DNA from: Caulobacter sp. CCH9-E1
Lineage (GTDB): Bacteria; Pseudomonadota; Alphaproteobacteria; Caulobacterales; Caulobacteraceae
Reading direction: 5' to 3'
Assembly (NCBI RefSeq): GCF_001556515.1
Contig: NZ_LSJA01000308.1
Location: 1-22,283 of the forward strand
DNA length: 22,283 nucleotides
In this document: piece by piece, positions 15,419-22,283 of the stretch
Numbering within the stretch: position 1 is the first letter of the stretch
Layout: the number at the start of each line of letters is the position of its first letter
Position numbers and translations under genes: made by a program
The notes under the pieces: model-generated
What the model was told of the DNA's origin: nothing
Databases searched by the model: none
What the model saw: only the letters and a program-made list of their open reading frames with translations

Positions 15419-16308
15419 CAGCTCTTCACCAGCGCGCGATCGACCCGCTTGACGGCCGTGAACGCCCCCTCCAGCACCGGGAACTTCCACTTCAGCAGCA
15501 GCAGCGTCTGGTGCGCGTTCAGGCGGACGATGCGCCAGAAGGCCTTGCGCCAGGCCGAGGCCGTTAGGTGTTGCTTCAGGGCCTTGGTCAGCGGCATCAG
15601 CGGCAAAGCCCAGGACAGCGCCCCCGTCAGGCCCTTTTCCCGGACGAAGTGGCGGTCATACTTCTCGAAGTACTTGCCCGGCGCGTGGCCGCTACGCAGC
15701 AGCTGGAAGTCGTCGACCTCCAGGTGGTCGCCCTGCAGCATCGACAGGCAGACAACCAGCCAGTCGTAGGCGAACATGCTGACGCCTTCCGGATAGCTGG
15801 CCTGCAGGCCGGGCGTGCGATAGACGCCGTACAGGCGGGCGCTGTCGCGCGGATTGCGCAGGTAGATCTCGACCCGCTGGTCCGGCGTCCCCTGGATCGG
15901 GAAGGTGCCGCGCGCGGGGCGTTCGTCGCCGTCCGGATAGCGGAACATCACCTTCGTGCAGCAGGCGACCGCCTCGGGATGAGCGTCCAGCTGGGCGATG
16001 CACAGCTCGGCGAAACGCGGGCCCCAGATGTCGTCGTCGGCCGCCCACATAAAGTATTCGGTCTGGGCGGCCATCAGCACGCCCCGGAAGTTGACGCTCT
16101 GCGGCAGGGTCTGTGGGTGGCGCACGTGACGGACGCGCGCGTCCTTGGCCGCGTACTCGGCGCAGATCTCGCTGGTGCCGTCGGTCGAGCCGTTGTCGAA
16201 GATCAGCAGCTCGAAGTCCGTGTAGGTCTGGCCCAGCAGGCTGTCGATGCAGGTGCGCGCGGAGTCGGCGCCGTTGTAGATGATCAGGCCGATGGTGAGA
16301 CGCGGCAT
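15418..16308 (-). CDS. Glycosyltransferase family 2
   Basis: A 296-residue GT-A fold glycosyltransferase of family 2. MPRLTIGLIIYNG opens the fold, FDNGSTDGT (37-45) is the nucleotide-sugar binding strand, and WAADDD (88-93, with the DxD-type acidic cluster at 91-93) is the metal and sugar-nucleotide site. No membrane segments are obvious, so it likely works at the cytoplasmic face on the lipid-linked repeat unit. AAGG lies five bases before ATG 16308. It starts seven bases after the stop of the reductase/epimerase gene and overlaps the next gene by one base. Donor and acceptor are unknown; a CDP-6-deoxyhexose is possible from context. Confidence 0.9.
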   Translation of the reverse strand: MPRLTIGLIIYNGADSARTCIDSLLGQTYTDFELLIFDNGSTDGTSEICAEYAAKDARVRHVRHPQTLPQSVNFRGVLMAAQTEYFMWAADDDIWGPRFAELCIAQLDAHPEAVACCTKVMFRYPDGDERPARGTFPIQGTPDQRVEIYLRNPRDSARLYGVYRTPGLQASYPEGVSMFAYDWLVVCLSMLQGDHLEVDDFQLLRSGHAPGKYFEKYDRHFVREKGLTGALSWALPLMPLTKALKQHLTASAWRKAFWRIVRLNAHQTLLLLKWKFPVLEGAFTAVKRVDRALVKS

Positions 16309-16315
16309 GGCGACC

Positions 16316-17206
16316 TTACGCCTCCTTCAGCTTGGACATGAGGCGCTCGGCGAACGCCTCCAGGGACTGAAGCGGCCAGGCGGGCGGCGTCAGGGTGCGA
16401 TAGTCGTAGTCCTCGCCGACCGTGGGGCCGGTGGGCGTGACCCGCTCGATCGCGCAGGGCTGGCCGGTCAGGCGCTCGGACACTGCCGCGCACATCTGGG
16501 CGAACTCGTGGACGGTGGCGCTGGTCTCGCCGATGGCGTTGCGGACCGTGCGTCCTGGGCCAGGGGCGGCCAGCCAGTGGGCGATCTGGTGGGCGATGTC
16601 TTGCGTGCCGACGAAGTTGCGGCGCTGCTCGCCGGTGGACTTGATGACGATCTTCGATTGCAGGACCGCGTCGCGCGGGAACGAGAACGGGATCAGGCTC
16701 CAGCGCCGGAACCGCCCGGCGTCGGCCAGGTCCCCGAACACCGCGCAGGGCCGCAGGATCAGGACCGACAGGCTGTCGGAGGCGCGGCGCGCGAACACCT
16801 GCTCGGTGGCGAAGTGCGAGATGGCGTAGTCCGACATCGGATTGATCGGCGAGGCCTCGTCGACCTTGCCGACCATCGGCCCGTAGGCGTGGGCCGACGA
16901 GATGTAGACCAGGCGCGTGGCGCCGGCCGCGATCGCGCGCTCGACCGCCGCGCCGGCGCCGAAGACCGCCATGCGCAGGGCCCGCTCGGGCGAGTCCCGA
17001 AAGTCCTCGTCGACGATCCCCGCGCAGTGCACGAAGGCGTCGACCTGAGGCAAGGCCAGGGCGGCCACGGCGGCGGGGTCGGAGAGGTCGGCGCGCACCG
17101 CCGCCCCCTCCCCGCGTCCGAGGGTGACGACCTCGTGGTCCGCGGACAGACGAGCCTGGACGGCCTGACCGATCAGGCCGGTGGCTCCCGAGAGAAGAAC
17201 GCGCAT
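16316..17206 (-). CDS. NAD-dependent epimerase/dehydratase (SDR) with YxxxH active site
   Basis: A 296-residue extended SDR, likely the last (reducing or epimerising) step of nucleotide-sugar synthesis. The glycine motif GATGLIG is at 7-13, VHCAGIVD follows the fourth strand, and YISSAHAYGP carries the conserved serines. The active-site tyrosine is Y127 in SDYAISH, but residue 131, normally Lys, is His; the codon reads CAC on the coding strand. It lies between the RmlC-like epimerase (12-base gap) and a GT2 gene (7-base gap). By position it could be the 4-ketoreductase of a CDP-6-deoxyhexose pathway, or a C4 epimerase. Whether it is active with His131 is open. The gene is very GC-rich: 17041-17100 has 48 G/C of 60. 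Confidence 0.85.
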   Translation of the reverse strand: MRVLLSGATGLIGQAVQARLSADHEVVTLGRGEGAAVRADLSDPAAVAALALPQVDAFVHCAGIVDEDFRDSPERALRMAVFGAGAAVERAIAAGATRLVYISSAHAYGPMVGKVDEASPINPMSDYAISHFATEQVFARRASDSLSVLILRPCAVFGDLADAGRFRRWSLIPFSFPRDAVLQSKIVIKSTGEQRRNFVGTQDIAHQIAHWLAAPGPGRTVRNAIGETSATVHEFAQMCAAVSERLTGQPCAIERVTPTGPTVGEDYDYRTLTPPAWPLQSLEAFAERLMSKLKEA

Positions 17207-17218
17207 CGCCGGCCTACG

Positions 17219-17770
17219 TCAGACGTCGGCCAGGTGCCAGGCGGGGTCGAAGTCCCGCGCAGCGGCGTCCTTGTCCGAGATCATCGCGGGCTGATGCGGC
17301 CACTCGATGCCGAACTCCGGATCGTTCCAGCGCAGGTTCCGCTCGCGCACCGGGTCATAGCTCTTGGTCACGAAGTAGGTCATCTCGACATCGTCCGTGA
17401 GCGCCATGAAGCCGTGAGCGCATCCCGCCGGGATGTACATCATGCTGCGGTTCTCGGCGCTGAGCTCGGCCGCGGTCCACTGCTTGAACGTCGGCGAGTT
17501 GGGGCGCACGTCGACGATGACGTCGAGCAGTCGGCCGGAGATGCACTTGACGACCTTCACCTCGGACGACTGGCCAAGTTGATAGTGCATGCCGCGCAGC
17601 GTGTGCTTGTGCTTGGTGAAGGACGTGTTGATCTCGATGAACTGTGTCGCCAGGCCGTGCTCGGCGAACTCCTTGTGGCAGAACACGCGCGCGAAGAAGC
17701 CGCGATCGTCGCCACGCGGCTCCAGGTCGATCAGATAGGCGCCGTCGATCTTCAGCGGGGTGAACTTCAT
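17219..17770 (-). CDS. RmlC-like nucleotide-sugar 3,5-epimerase (dTDP-4-dehydrorhamnose 3,5-epimerase family)
   Basis: A 183-residue cupin of the RmlC family, matching the usual family length. The core motif TLRGMHYQ gives H62; Y132 (TYFVTK) and D168 (ISDKD) fall close to the catalytic positions known in RmlC, and NLRWNDPEFGIEWP is the family ending. RmlC epimerises C3 and C5 of dTDP-4-keto-6-deoxyglucose. Here the gene overlaps the CDP-glucose 4,6-dehydratase by four bases (ATGA) and no rmlA/B/D is present in the window, so the likely substrate is CDP-4-keto-6-deoxyglucose. Epimerisation at C3, C5 or both cannot be decided. The usual automatic name (rfbC, dTDP) may mislead. Confidence 0.9.
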   Translation of the reverse strand: MKFTPLKIDGAYLIDLEPRGDDRGFFARVFCHKEFAEHGLATQFIEINTSFTKHKHTLRGMHYQLGQSSEVKVVKCISGRLLDVIVDVRPNSPTFKQWTAAELSAENRSMMYIPAGCAHGFMALTDDVEMTYFVTKSYDPVRERNLRWNDPEFGIEWPHQPAMISDKDAAARDFDPAWHLADV

Positions 17771-18864
17771 GACAGGGCCTCCGAGAGCGACGACGCGCTG
17801 GCCGCCGTACGGGCTTCGTATTCAGCGATCTGCTTGGCCGTGAAGGCCGCGCAGTCGCCGCCTTGGCGCTGGTTCAGGAACCAGTCGGCGGTCCACTGGA
17901 TCGCCTCGCGGCCGGTGAGCGCCGGCTTCCAGCCGATGGTCTTGCGCGCGAGCGAAGAGTCCAACGCCAGCAGCTTCATCTCGACGGGCTGGAAGCCCTC
18001 GGCTTGCACCCAGGCCTTCTCTAGACCCAGGGCCTCGCCCATCATCTCGGCCACCGTTTGAACCGTTAGCGGGGCGTCGGCGACGGGCGCGAAGTTGAGC
18101 GCCTTGGGCAGGTCCTTGCCGCCGCTCAGGTGCAGCTTTTCGGCGAAGGTCAGATAGCCCGACACCGGATCGAGAACGTGCTGCCACGGACGGGTGCTGA
18201 GCGGGTTGCGCAGCACCAGCGGCTCGCCGCTCTGCATCGCGCGCCAGATGTCGGGCAGCAGGCGGTCCTCCGACCAGTCGCCGCCGCCGACCACATTGCC
18301 CGCGCGCACCGTCGCGATGGCGACGCCGGCGTCGGCGAAGTAGCTCTGGTCGTAGCAGGAGACGACCTCCTCGCAGGCCGCCTTCGAGCTTGAGTACGGA
18401 TCGTGACCGCCCAGCGGATCGCTCTCGACGAACACATGACCGCTATCGTCGTTGCGATAGACCTTGTCGGTCGTCACCACGACGATCGTCTTCAGGTTCG
18501 GCGCCTTGCGCAGCGCCTCGAGGACGTTCAGTGTCCCCATGACATTGACCGCGTAGGTGTTGGCCGGCTCGCGATAGGACAGGCGCACCAGAGGCTGAGC
18601 CGCCATGTGGATGGCGATGGTCGGATCCGCCTCCGCGACCGCCTTCTCCAGCGAGGGCGCGTCCAGGATATCCCCGAAGGTGGACGTCACGCCTTCCATC
18701 GGAAACAGCATGGAGTAGAGGTCGGGCGTCGTGTTCGGCGGCAGGGCGTAACCGGACACGCGCGCGCCCGTCGTCGCCAGCCACTTGGCCGTCCAGTTGC
18801 CCTTGAAGCCCGTGTGGCCGGTCAAGAAGACCCGCTGCTCGGACCAGAATTGCTTGTTCAGCAT
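17767..18864 (-). CDS. rfbG: CDP-glucose 4,6-dehydratase
   Basis: A 365-residue extended SDR that converts CDP-glucose to CDP-4-keto-6-deoxyglucose, binding NAD. The signature GHTGFKGNW (16-24) separates this family from the dTDP- and GDP-specific dehydratases. TTDKVY (131-136) carries the Thr-Asp-Lys typical of 4,6-dehydratases, and YSSSK supplies Y157 and K161. Also called ddhB. It starts three bases after the rfbF stop, with GGAAGG further upstream, and overlaps the epimerase gene by four bases. The rfbF-rfbG pair commits the pathway to CDP sugars. The dehydratase RfbH/DdhC, needed for 3,6-dideoxy sugars, is absent from the window. Confidence 0.95.
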   Translation of the reverse strand: MLNKQFWSEQRVFLTGHTGFKGNWTAKWLATTGARVSGYALPPNTTPDLYSMLFPMEGVTSTFGDILDAPSLEKAVAEADPTIAIHMAAQPLVRLSYREPANTYAVNVMGTLNVLEALRKAPNLKTIVVVTTDKVYRNDDSGHVFVESDPLGGHDPYSSSKAACEEVVSCYDQSYFADAGVAIATVRAGNVVGGGDWSEDRLLPDIWRAMQSGEPLVLRNPLSTRPWQHVLDPVSGYLTFAEKLHLSGGKDLPKALNFAPVADAPLTVQTVAEMMGEALGLEKAWVQAEGFQPVEMKLLALDSSLARKTIGWKPALTGREAIQWTADWFLNQRQGGDCAAFTAKQIAEYEARTAASASSLSEALS

Positions 18865-18867
18865 GGA

Positions 18868-19641
18868 TTACCAGACCTTCCAGGGCGCTTCGCCGTCCGT
18901 CCAAAGCTTGTCGAGATGGATCTTGTCTCGCAGCGTATCCATCGGCTGCCAGAAGCCATTGTGCTCGAACGCGGCCAGTTGTCCGTCCCGAGCCAGGCCT
19001 TCCAGCGGCTCACGTTCCCACACCGTCGTGTCGTCGGCGATCCGGTCGATGACTTTCTTATCCAGAACGAAGAAGCCGCCGTTGATTTGGGCGCCGTCGC
19101 CCGCCGGCTTTTCGGTAAATTGGGAAACCTTCGAGCCTTCGAGCATGGTCGCGCCAAAGCGACCCGCCGGGCGCACCGCCGTCAAGGTCGCCTGCAGGCC
19201 CTGCTCCTTGTGGAACTTCACCAAGGCTCCGATGTCGATGTCGGCGACACCGTCGCCGTAGGTCATGCAGAAGGGCTCGTCATCAGGCAGGTAGTCACGC
19301 ACGCGCTTGAGGCGCCCACCGGTCATGGTCTCGGCCCCGGTGTCGACCAGGAAGATCTTCCAGGGGGGAAGGGTGTCCTCGCCGATGTAGGAGATGGACT
19401 TCTCCTTGACGTCGACGCAGACGCTCGACTGGTGCAGCGCGTAGTTCGCGAAGAACTCCTTGATGTAGTAGCCCTTGTAACCCAGGCAGATCACGAACTC
19501 ATTGATTCCATGGGCCGAGTAGATCTTCATGATGTGCCAGAGGATCGGATAGCCTCCGACCTCGACCATCGGCTTGGGACGAACAGAGGTTTCCTCCGCC
19601 AACCGAGTACCAAGCCCGCCAGCCAACAGTACAGCGCGCAT
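18868..19641 (-). CDS. rfbF: Glucose-1-phosphate cytidylyltransferase
   Basis: A 257-residue nucleotidyltransferase that makes CDP-glucose from CTP and glucose 1-phosphate. The N-terminal nucleotide loop LAGGLGTRL is at 6-14, with K23 in RPKPM binding phosphate; TYGDGVADID carries the metal-binding Asp, and FTEKP and FWQPMDTLRDK are family marks. ATG 19641 is chosen because it has GGAGG seven bases upstream and because its A overlaps the upstream stop (TGATG); the longer frame from 19743 would run into the glycosyltransferase gene. Also called ddhA. First step of the CDP-sugar branch. Confidence 0.95.
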   Translation of the reverse strand: MRAVLLAGGLGTRLAEETSVRPKPMVEVGGYPILWHIMKIYSAHGINEFVICLGYKGYYIKEFFANYALHQSSVCVDVKEKSISYIGEDTLPPWKIFLVDTGAETMTGGRLKRVRDYLPDDEPFCMTYGDGVADIDIGALVKFHKEQGLQATLTAVRPAGRFGATMLEGSKVSQFTEKPAGDGAQINGGFFVLDKKVIDRIADDTTVWEREPLEGLARDGQLAAFEHNGFWQPMDTLRDKIHLDKLWTDGEAPWKVW

Positions 19642-20858
19642 CACCCCACCTCCAAAATTTCGTGTCTTGCTTGTTCCGCTGCTGGACGCAGCAATCCGGC
19701 GAAGAGCTCGCCCCTCGTCCGCCAACCGAAGGCGCCCGCGCAATCGGCGAAGCAGCGTTCCTGGACGGCGTTGAGCGTATCGATATCGTCGATCGACGTG
19801 ACAATCAGATGCGCCAAGGCCTTCAAGTCCGGCGCGGCGAGATAGCCTTCGCCGACCGGCGTCGGAAGACCGCTGATCGCCTGATCGAGGCCGACCATGG
19901 GCACGCGCCTAAAGACGTACGTCAGCTGCCGTAGCTTGAAGCCGCCGCCCATCGTGTCGGGAACGATCCCCATCCGGCAATCCGCGAGGAGTGGGTCGGC
20001 GTCATCGACAAAGCCAAGCAGCTTGACCCGCGAATACCGCTGCTGGACGAGATCATGAAGTCCGGGCGCGACGTCGCCGATAACGACAACTTCGATCTCC
20101 GCGGCCACGAGCGCGTCGTACGACGCCTCCAGCCAATCCAGCAGGATTTGCTGCTTTTGCTGTGAGGTGCGGCCGCCCAACAAGGCGATGCGCCTCGGCG
20201 TCGCCGCCTCGATCCTGCGATGCTCCAGGACAGAGCCATCATAGCCAGGCGACACGAGGACATAGCGCTGATCCGGCGCCAGGGCCTGAAAGACCGGCAC
20301 GTCGAGTTGATTGATCACGGTAACGATGTCGGTCTCGCCGAGGAGTCTATTCTCGGCGGACTTCACCTTCGCGAGATCCCAGAAAGAGGCCAAGCGAACC
20401 AGGGGGTTGATCTTATACTTGCCGTACTTAGCGCGACGCGTCTCGAACTCGATCTCGTGGGAAACGTAGACAAGCGTCGTGGCCGGATGACGCACCTTGT
20501 ACGCTTTGACCGCTGGCAGCGCATGCGCGCTGCCGATGTTGTCGAGGATGATCGCGTCCCAGGACTGCTTCAGAAGGCCGTCTAGTTCTCGCCTGTGGCT
20601 GGGCGTATCGCCTCGCCAAACGATGCTGGGCCAGGAGGACAGGATCGATCCAGACTGCCTCTTGCGTGGCGGTTCGACGATCCGCCAGTCCGCCGGCGCT
20701 TCTGCGGAGGTCCGTTCATCCGAGCCGTTAGAACCGCAGAGCACCGTCAGGCGCGCGAAGGGCGCCAATGCGCCGATCACTCCGCGCGAATACACCGCGT
20801 CGCCGGCGACCGCAGGAGGATAGGGATAGACCTTCGTAAGGAAGAGCACCTTGGGCAT
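19641..20858 (-). CDS. GT4-like (GT-B fold) glycosyltransferase
   Basis: A 405-residue protein from ATG 20858 (MPKVLFLTKVYPYPP), or 426 residues if ATG 20921 is used. It looks like a GT-B glycosyltransferase of the GT4 type: an N-terminal Rossmann opening with a donor-independent VAGDAVYSRG loop, VYVSHEIEFE in the middle, IALLGGRTSQQKQ opening the C-terminal fold, and VKLLGFVDD with the GGGFKLRQLTYVFRRVPMV nucleotide-sugar loop near the end. The acidic residue usually following K in that loop is Gln here. GAGG lies five bases before ATG 20858, which favours the short start; ATG 20921 would instead overlap the upstream stop by four bases. The stop overlaps the rfbF start by one base. Confidence 0.82.
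   Translation of the reverse strand: MPKVLFLTKVYPYPPAVAGDAVYSRGVIGALAPFARLTVLCGSNGSDERTSAEAPADWRIVEPPRKRQSGSILSSWPSIVWRGDTPSHRRELDGLLKQSWDAIILDNIGSAHALPAVKAYKVRHPATTLVYVSHEIEFETRRAKYGKYKINPLVRLASFWDLAKVKSAENRLLGETDIVTVINQLDVPVFQALAPDQRYVLVSPGYDGSVLEHRRIEAATPRRIALLGGRTSQQKQQILLDWLEASYDALVAAEIEVVVIGDVAPGLHDLVQQRYSRVKLLGFVDDADPLLADCRMGIVPDTMGGGFKLRQLTYVFRRVPMVGLDQAISGLPTPVGEGYLAAPDLKALAHLIVTSIDDIDTLNAVQERCFADCAGAFGWRTRGELFAGLLRPAAEQARHEILEVG
19649..19653 (-). promoter_or_regulatory. rfbF: Strong ribosome binding site of rfbF
   Basis: GGAGG on the minus strand with a seven-base spacer to ATG 19641, lying inside the last codons of the upstream glycosyltransferase gene. It decides the rfbF start and shows that rfbF has its own good initiation site in addition to coupling. 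Confidence 0.7.
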
Positions 20859-20917
20859 TCGCGCCTCAAGCGTGACTTCCTTCCCGCGGCCTCCAGTAGA
20901 TTTTTCCGCTAGCTTGC

Positions 20918-22045
20918 TCATCGCGACTTGGCCGGGCTCCAAACCACGAAGGTTTGGCCGCGCATCGCCCTGAAGACGCCAAGCAGCGTCGCCATGAGCG
21001 CGATCACGATCTCCGCGACCGACGCGATAGGCCCCTTCTGGATTTTCGCGCCAATTAGACACGCTATAGCGACGCCCCCCAGGGCCACCAATCCGAACAC
21101 GGTGGAAAGCGCGAAGGCCCATGCCACGCCCGCGGCGACGCCAATCATCAAGAACAGGCCGCCGAACCAACGGATGAACTTGCGCGACATGTACTTGAAC
21201 TTGTCGACACCGGCCATTTGGCGAAGTTGCGGCACGAGGTGCAGATGCGTATGGAACGCCCGGGCGGAGATGCGCACTTTCCGCGAGAACTCTTCATTGC
21301 GCTTCGAGACAAGCCGCTCATAGGCGACGACGTCGTCGACCTTGATCAACCGAAGGCCGTTGAAAACCGCCGCCATGGATACCGTGAGATCATCCAGCAC
21401 AGTGTCGGGGAAACTGGGATAAAGCTCGCGACGAAGCGCGAAGATAGAGCCATCGGCGCCCATCACATTGCCAGTCTCGGACTCCAGGCCCTTTAGATAT
21501 TCCTCAAGCTTCCAATAGAGGCCGCCGACATTCGCCGTCGCCGAGCCGTCTTCGCCCACATAATGCAGCGATCCGCAAAGCCCACCCACGGTCGGATCCG
21601 AGAAATAGCTCGCGAGATTGTCGAGCGCGTCCAATCGCAGGGTCACGTTCGCGTCGGTGAAAACGATCACGTCGCCGGTCGCCTGCTTCGCCAACAGCTT
21701 CATGCCATGGGCCTTGCCATTGCGGCCGCCGCCCCGAATGACGGTAAGAAGTTCGGGGCGAGCCGACAGCTGATCATAGGTCGTGTCGCTGGATCCGTCG
21801 TCGAACGCCAAAATCTGAAGATTGGCGTGCTTACGCTTCAGAGCCTCTAGATTTTCAATCTTCTCCGGCATCGCGCGCGCTTCATTAAAGGCGCAGAAGA
21901 CCAGCGTGAGGTTTTGAGGCTTGACGTTCGAGAGATGGAGGGGCCGCTTCGGCAGCAGTTTGAGCAGAGCAGGATATATGACGTACGGATACAGCACGAT
22001 CAGCGCGCATATAGCCGCAACGAAGAAGAAGAAGCTCGCCAGCAT
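20918..22045 (-). CDS. Membrane-bound glycosyltransferase family 2
   Basis: A 375-residue GT2 enzyme anchored in the inner membrane, with one N-terminal segment (about 2-30) and two or three C-terminal segments (about 285-365). Catalytic marks: FDDGSSDTT (81-89), FTDAN (129-133, the DxD-like site), GADGSIFALRR (196-206) and LDDL (217-220, candidate base). The later EEFSRKVR stands where processive enzymes carry QxxRW, so it resembles the BcsA/poly-GlcNAc synthase layout without that full motif. Distributive addition to a lipid-linked repeat is as likely as processive synthesis. GGGG lies seven bases before ATG 22045. The upstream gene ends 47 bases earlier. Confidence 0.88.
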   Translation of the reverse strand: MLASFFFFVAAICALIVLYPYVIYPALLKLLPKRPLHLSNVKPQNLTLVFCAFNEARAMPEKIENLEALKRKHANLQILAFDDGSSDTTYDQLSARPELLTVIRGGGRNGKAHGMKLLAKQATGDVIVFTDANVTLRLDALDNLASYFSDPTVGGLCGSLHYVGEDGSATANVGGLYWKLEEYLKGLESETGNVMGADGSIFALRRELYPSFPDTVLDDLTVSMAAVFNGLRLIKVDDVVAYERLVSKRNEEFSRKVRISARAFHTHLHLVPQLRQMAGVDKFKYMSRKFIRWFGGLFLMIGVAAGVAWAFALSTVFGLVALGGVAIACLIGAKIQKGPIASVAEIVIALMATLLGVFRAMRGQTFVVWSPAKSR

Positions 22046-22092
22046 TCACATAACCCCAAACCGCATACCCACCGAAAAGCGAACGCTCTAAA

Positions 22093-22283
22093 CTAGTGCC
22101 GCCCGATGCTTGCGTAGGTGAAGCCGTGGCGGACCATCTCGGCGGGCTTGTAGACGTTGCGCAGGTCGACGACGACCGGAGCCTTCATCAGGAGCTTGAC
22201 GCGATCCAGGTCGAGCGCCCGGAACTGATCCCATTCGGTCAGGATGACCAGGGCGTCGGCGCCCTCGGCGGCTTCGTAGGCGC
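22093..22283 (-). CDS. ugd: UDP-glucose 6-dehydrogenase, C-terminal 62 residues (partial)
   Basis: An open minus-strand frame enters from the right edge and stops with TAG at 22093. The visible 62 residues, including ADALVILTEWDQFRALD, VVVDLRNVYKP and a final GFTYASIGRH, match the C-terminal UDP-binding domain of the UDP-glucose/GDP-mannose dehydrogenase family; the TEWDQFR and DLRN parts favour UDP-glucose 6-dehydrogenase. The enzyme oxidises UDP-glucose to UDP-glucuronate, a precursor for acidic polysaccharides. The start is outside the window. It probably heads or precedes the polysaccharide operon; only 47 bases without a clear terminator lie between it and the GT2 gene. Confidence 0.9.
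   Translation of the reverse strand, partial: AYEAAEGADALVILTEWDQFRALDLDRVKLLMKAPVVVDLRNVYKPAEMVRHGFTYASIGRH

Noticed and set aside
16280..18061. 593-codon + strand open frame opposite the SDR, epimerase and rfbG genes
   Set aside because: Spans three well-supported minus-strand genes and reads as low-complexity Arg/Gly/Val-rich sequence, typical of a GC-rich antisense shadow.

Overview
The window looks like the chromosome of a GC-rich alphaproteobacterium, most likely a member of the Caulobacterales. This rests on high GC, compact operons and the style of the proteins; no marker gene here proves it. It splits into four blocks.

(1) Positions 1-2328: the 3' part of a tRNA-Cys gene, a short spacer holding an AT-rich repeat patch, and a large tyrosine recombinase in the same orientation. 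This is the layout of an integrative element at a tRNA, but no second copy of the tRNA end was found by eye in the window.

(2) Positions 2547-5349: a secreted DUF1800/DUF1501 pair on the + strand, the first with a Sec-type signal and the second with a twin-arginine signal, closed by a good intrinsic terminator.

(3) Positions 5440-10554: a + strand run of an NAD-dependent sugar epimerase/dehydratase, a heparinase II/III-fold protein, an aldo/keto reductase and a Gfo/Idh/MocA oxidoreductase, ended by a second terminator.

(4) Positions 10555-22283: a long - strand surface-polysaccharide cluster read toward block 3. In transcription order it holds the end of a UDP-glucose 6-dehydrogenase, a membrane GT2 glycosyltransferase, a GT4-like glycosyltransferase, glucose-1-phosphate cytidylyltransferase (rfbF), CDP-glucose 4,6-dehydratase (rfbG), an RmlC-like sugar epimerase, a small NAD-dependent reductase/epimerase, a second GT2, an acyltransferase 3, a Wzx-type flippase, a Wzy-type polymerase and another acyltransferase 3. 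Many neighbours overlap by 1 or 4 bases, so this is almost certainly one translationally coupled operon.

Together blocks 3 and 4 describe a Wzx/Wzy-dependent glycan. UDP-glucuronate is supplied by Ugd. A CDP-linked 6-deoxyhexose is probably made by RfbF, RfbG, the epimerase and the reductase: there is no RfbH-type C3-dehydratase, so a 3,6-dideoxy sugar is not expected from the genes seen. Two glycosyltransferase families build the repeat unit, two acyltransferases decorate it, and Wzx/Wzy flip and polymerise it. The initiating phosphosugar transferase and the Wza/Wzc export genes are not in the window. The most notable points are the CDP-sugar branch with an SDR that has His in place of its catalytic Lys, the heparinase-fold protein with no visible signal peptide, the strong GC mosaic inside the cluster, and the repeat patch in front of the integrase.
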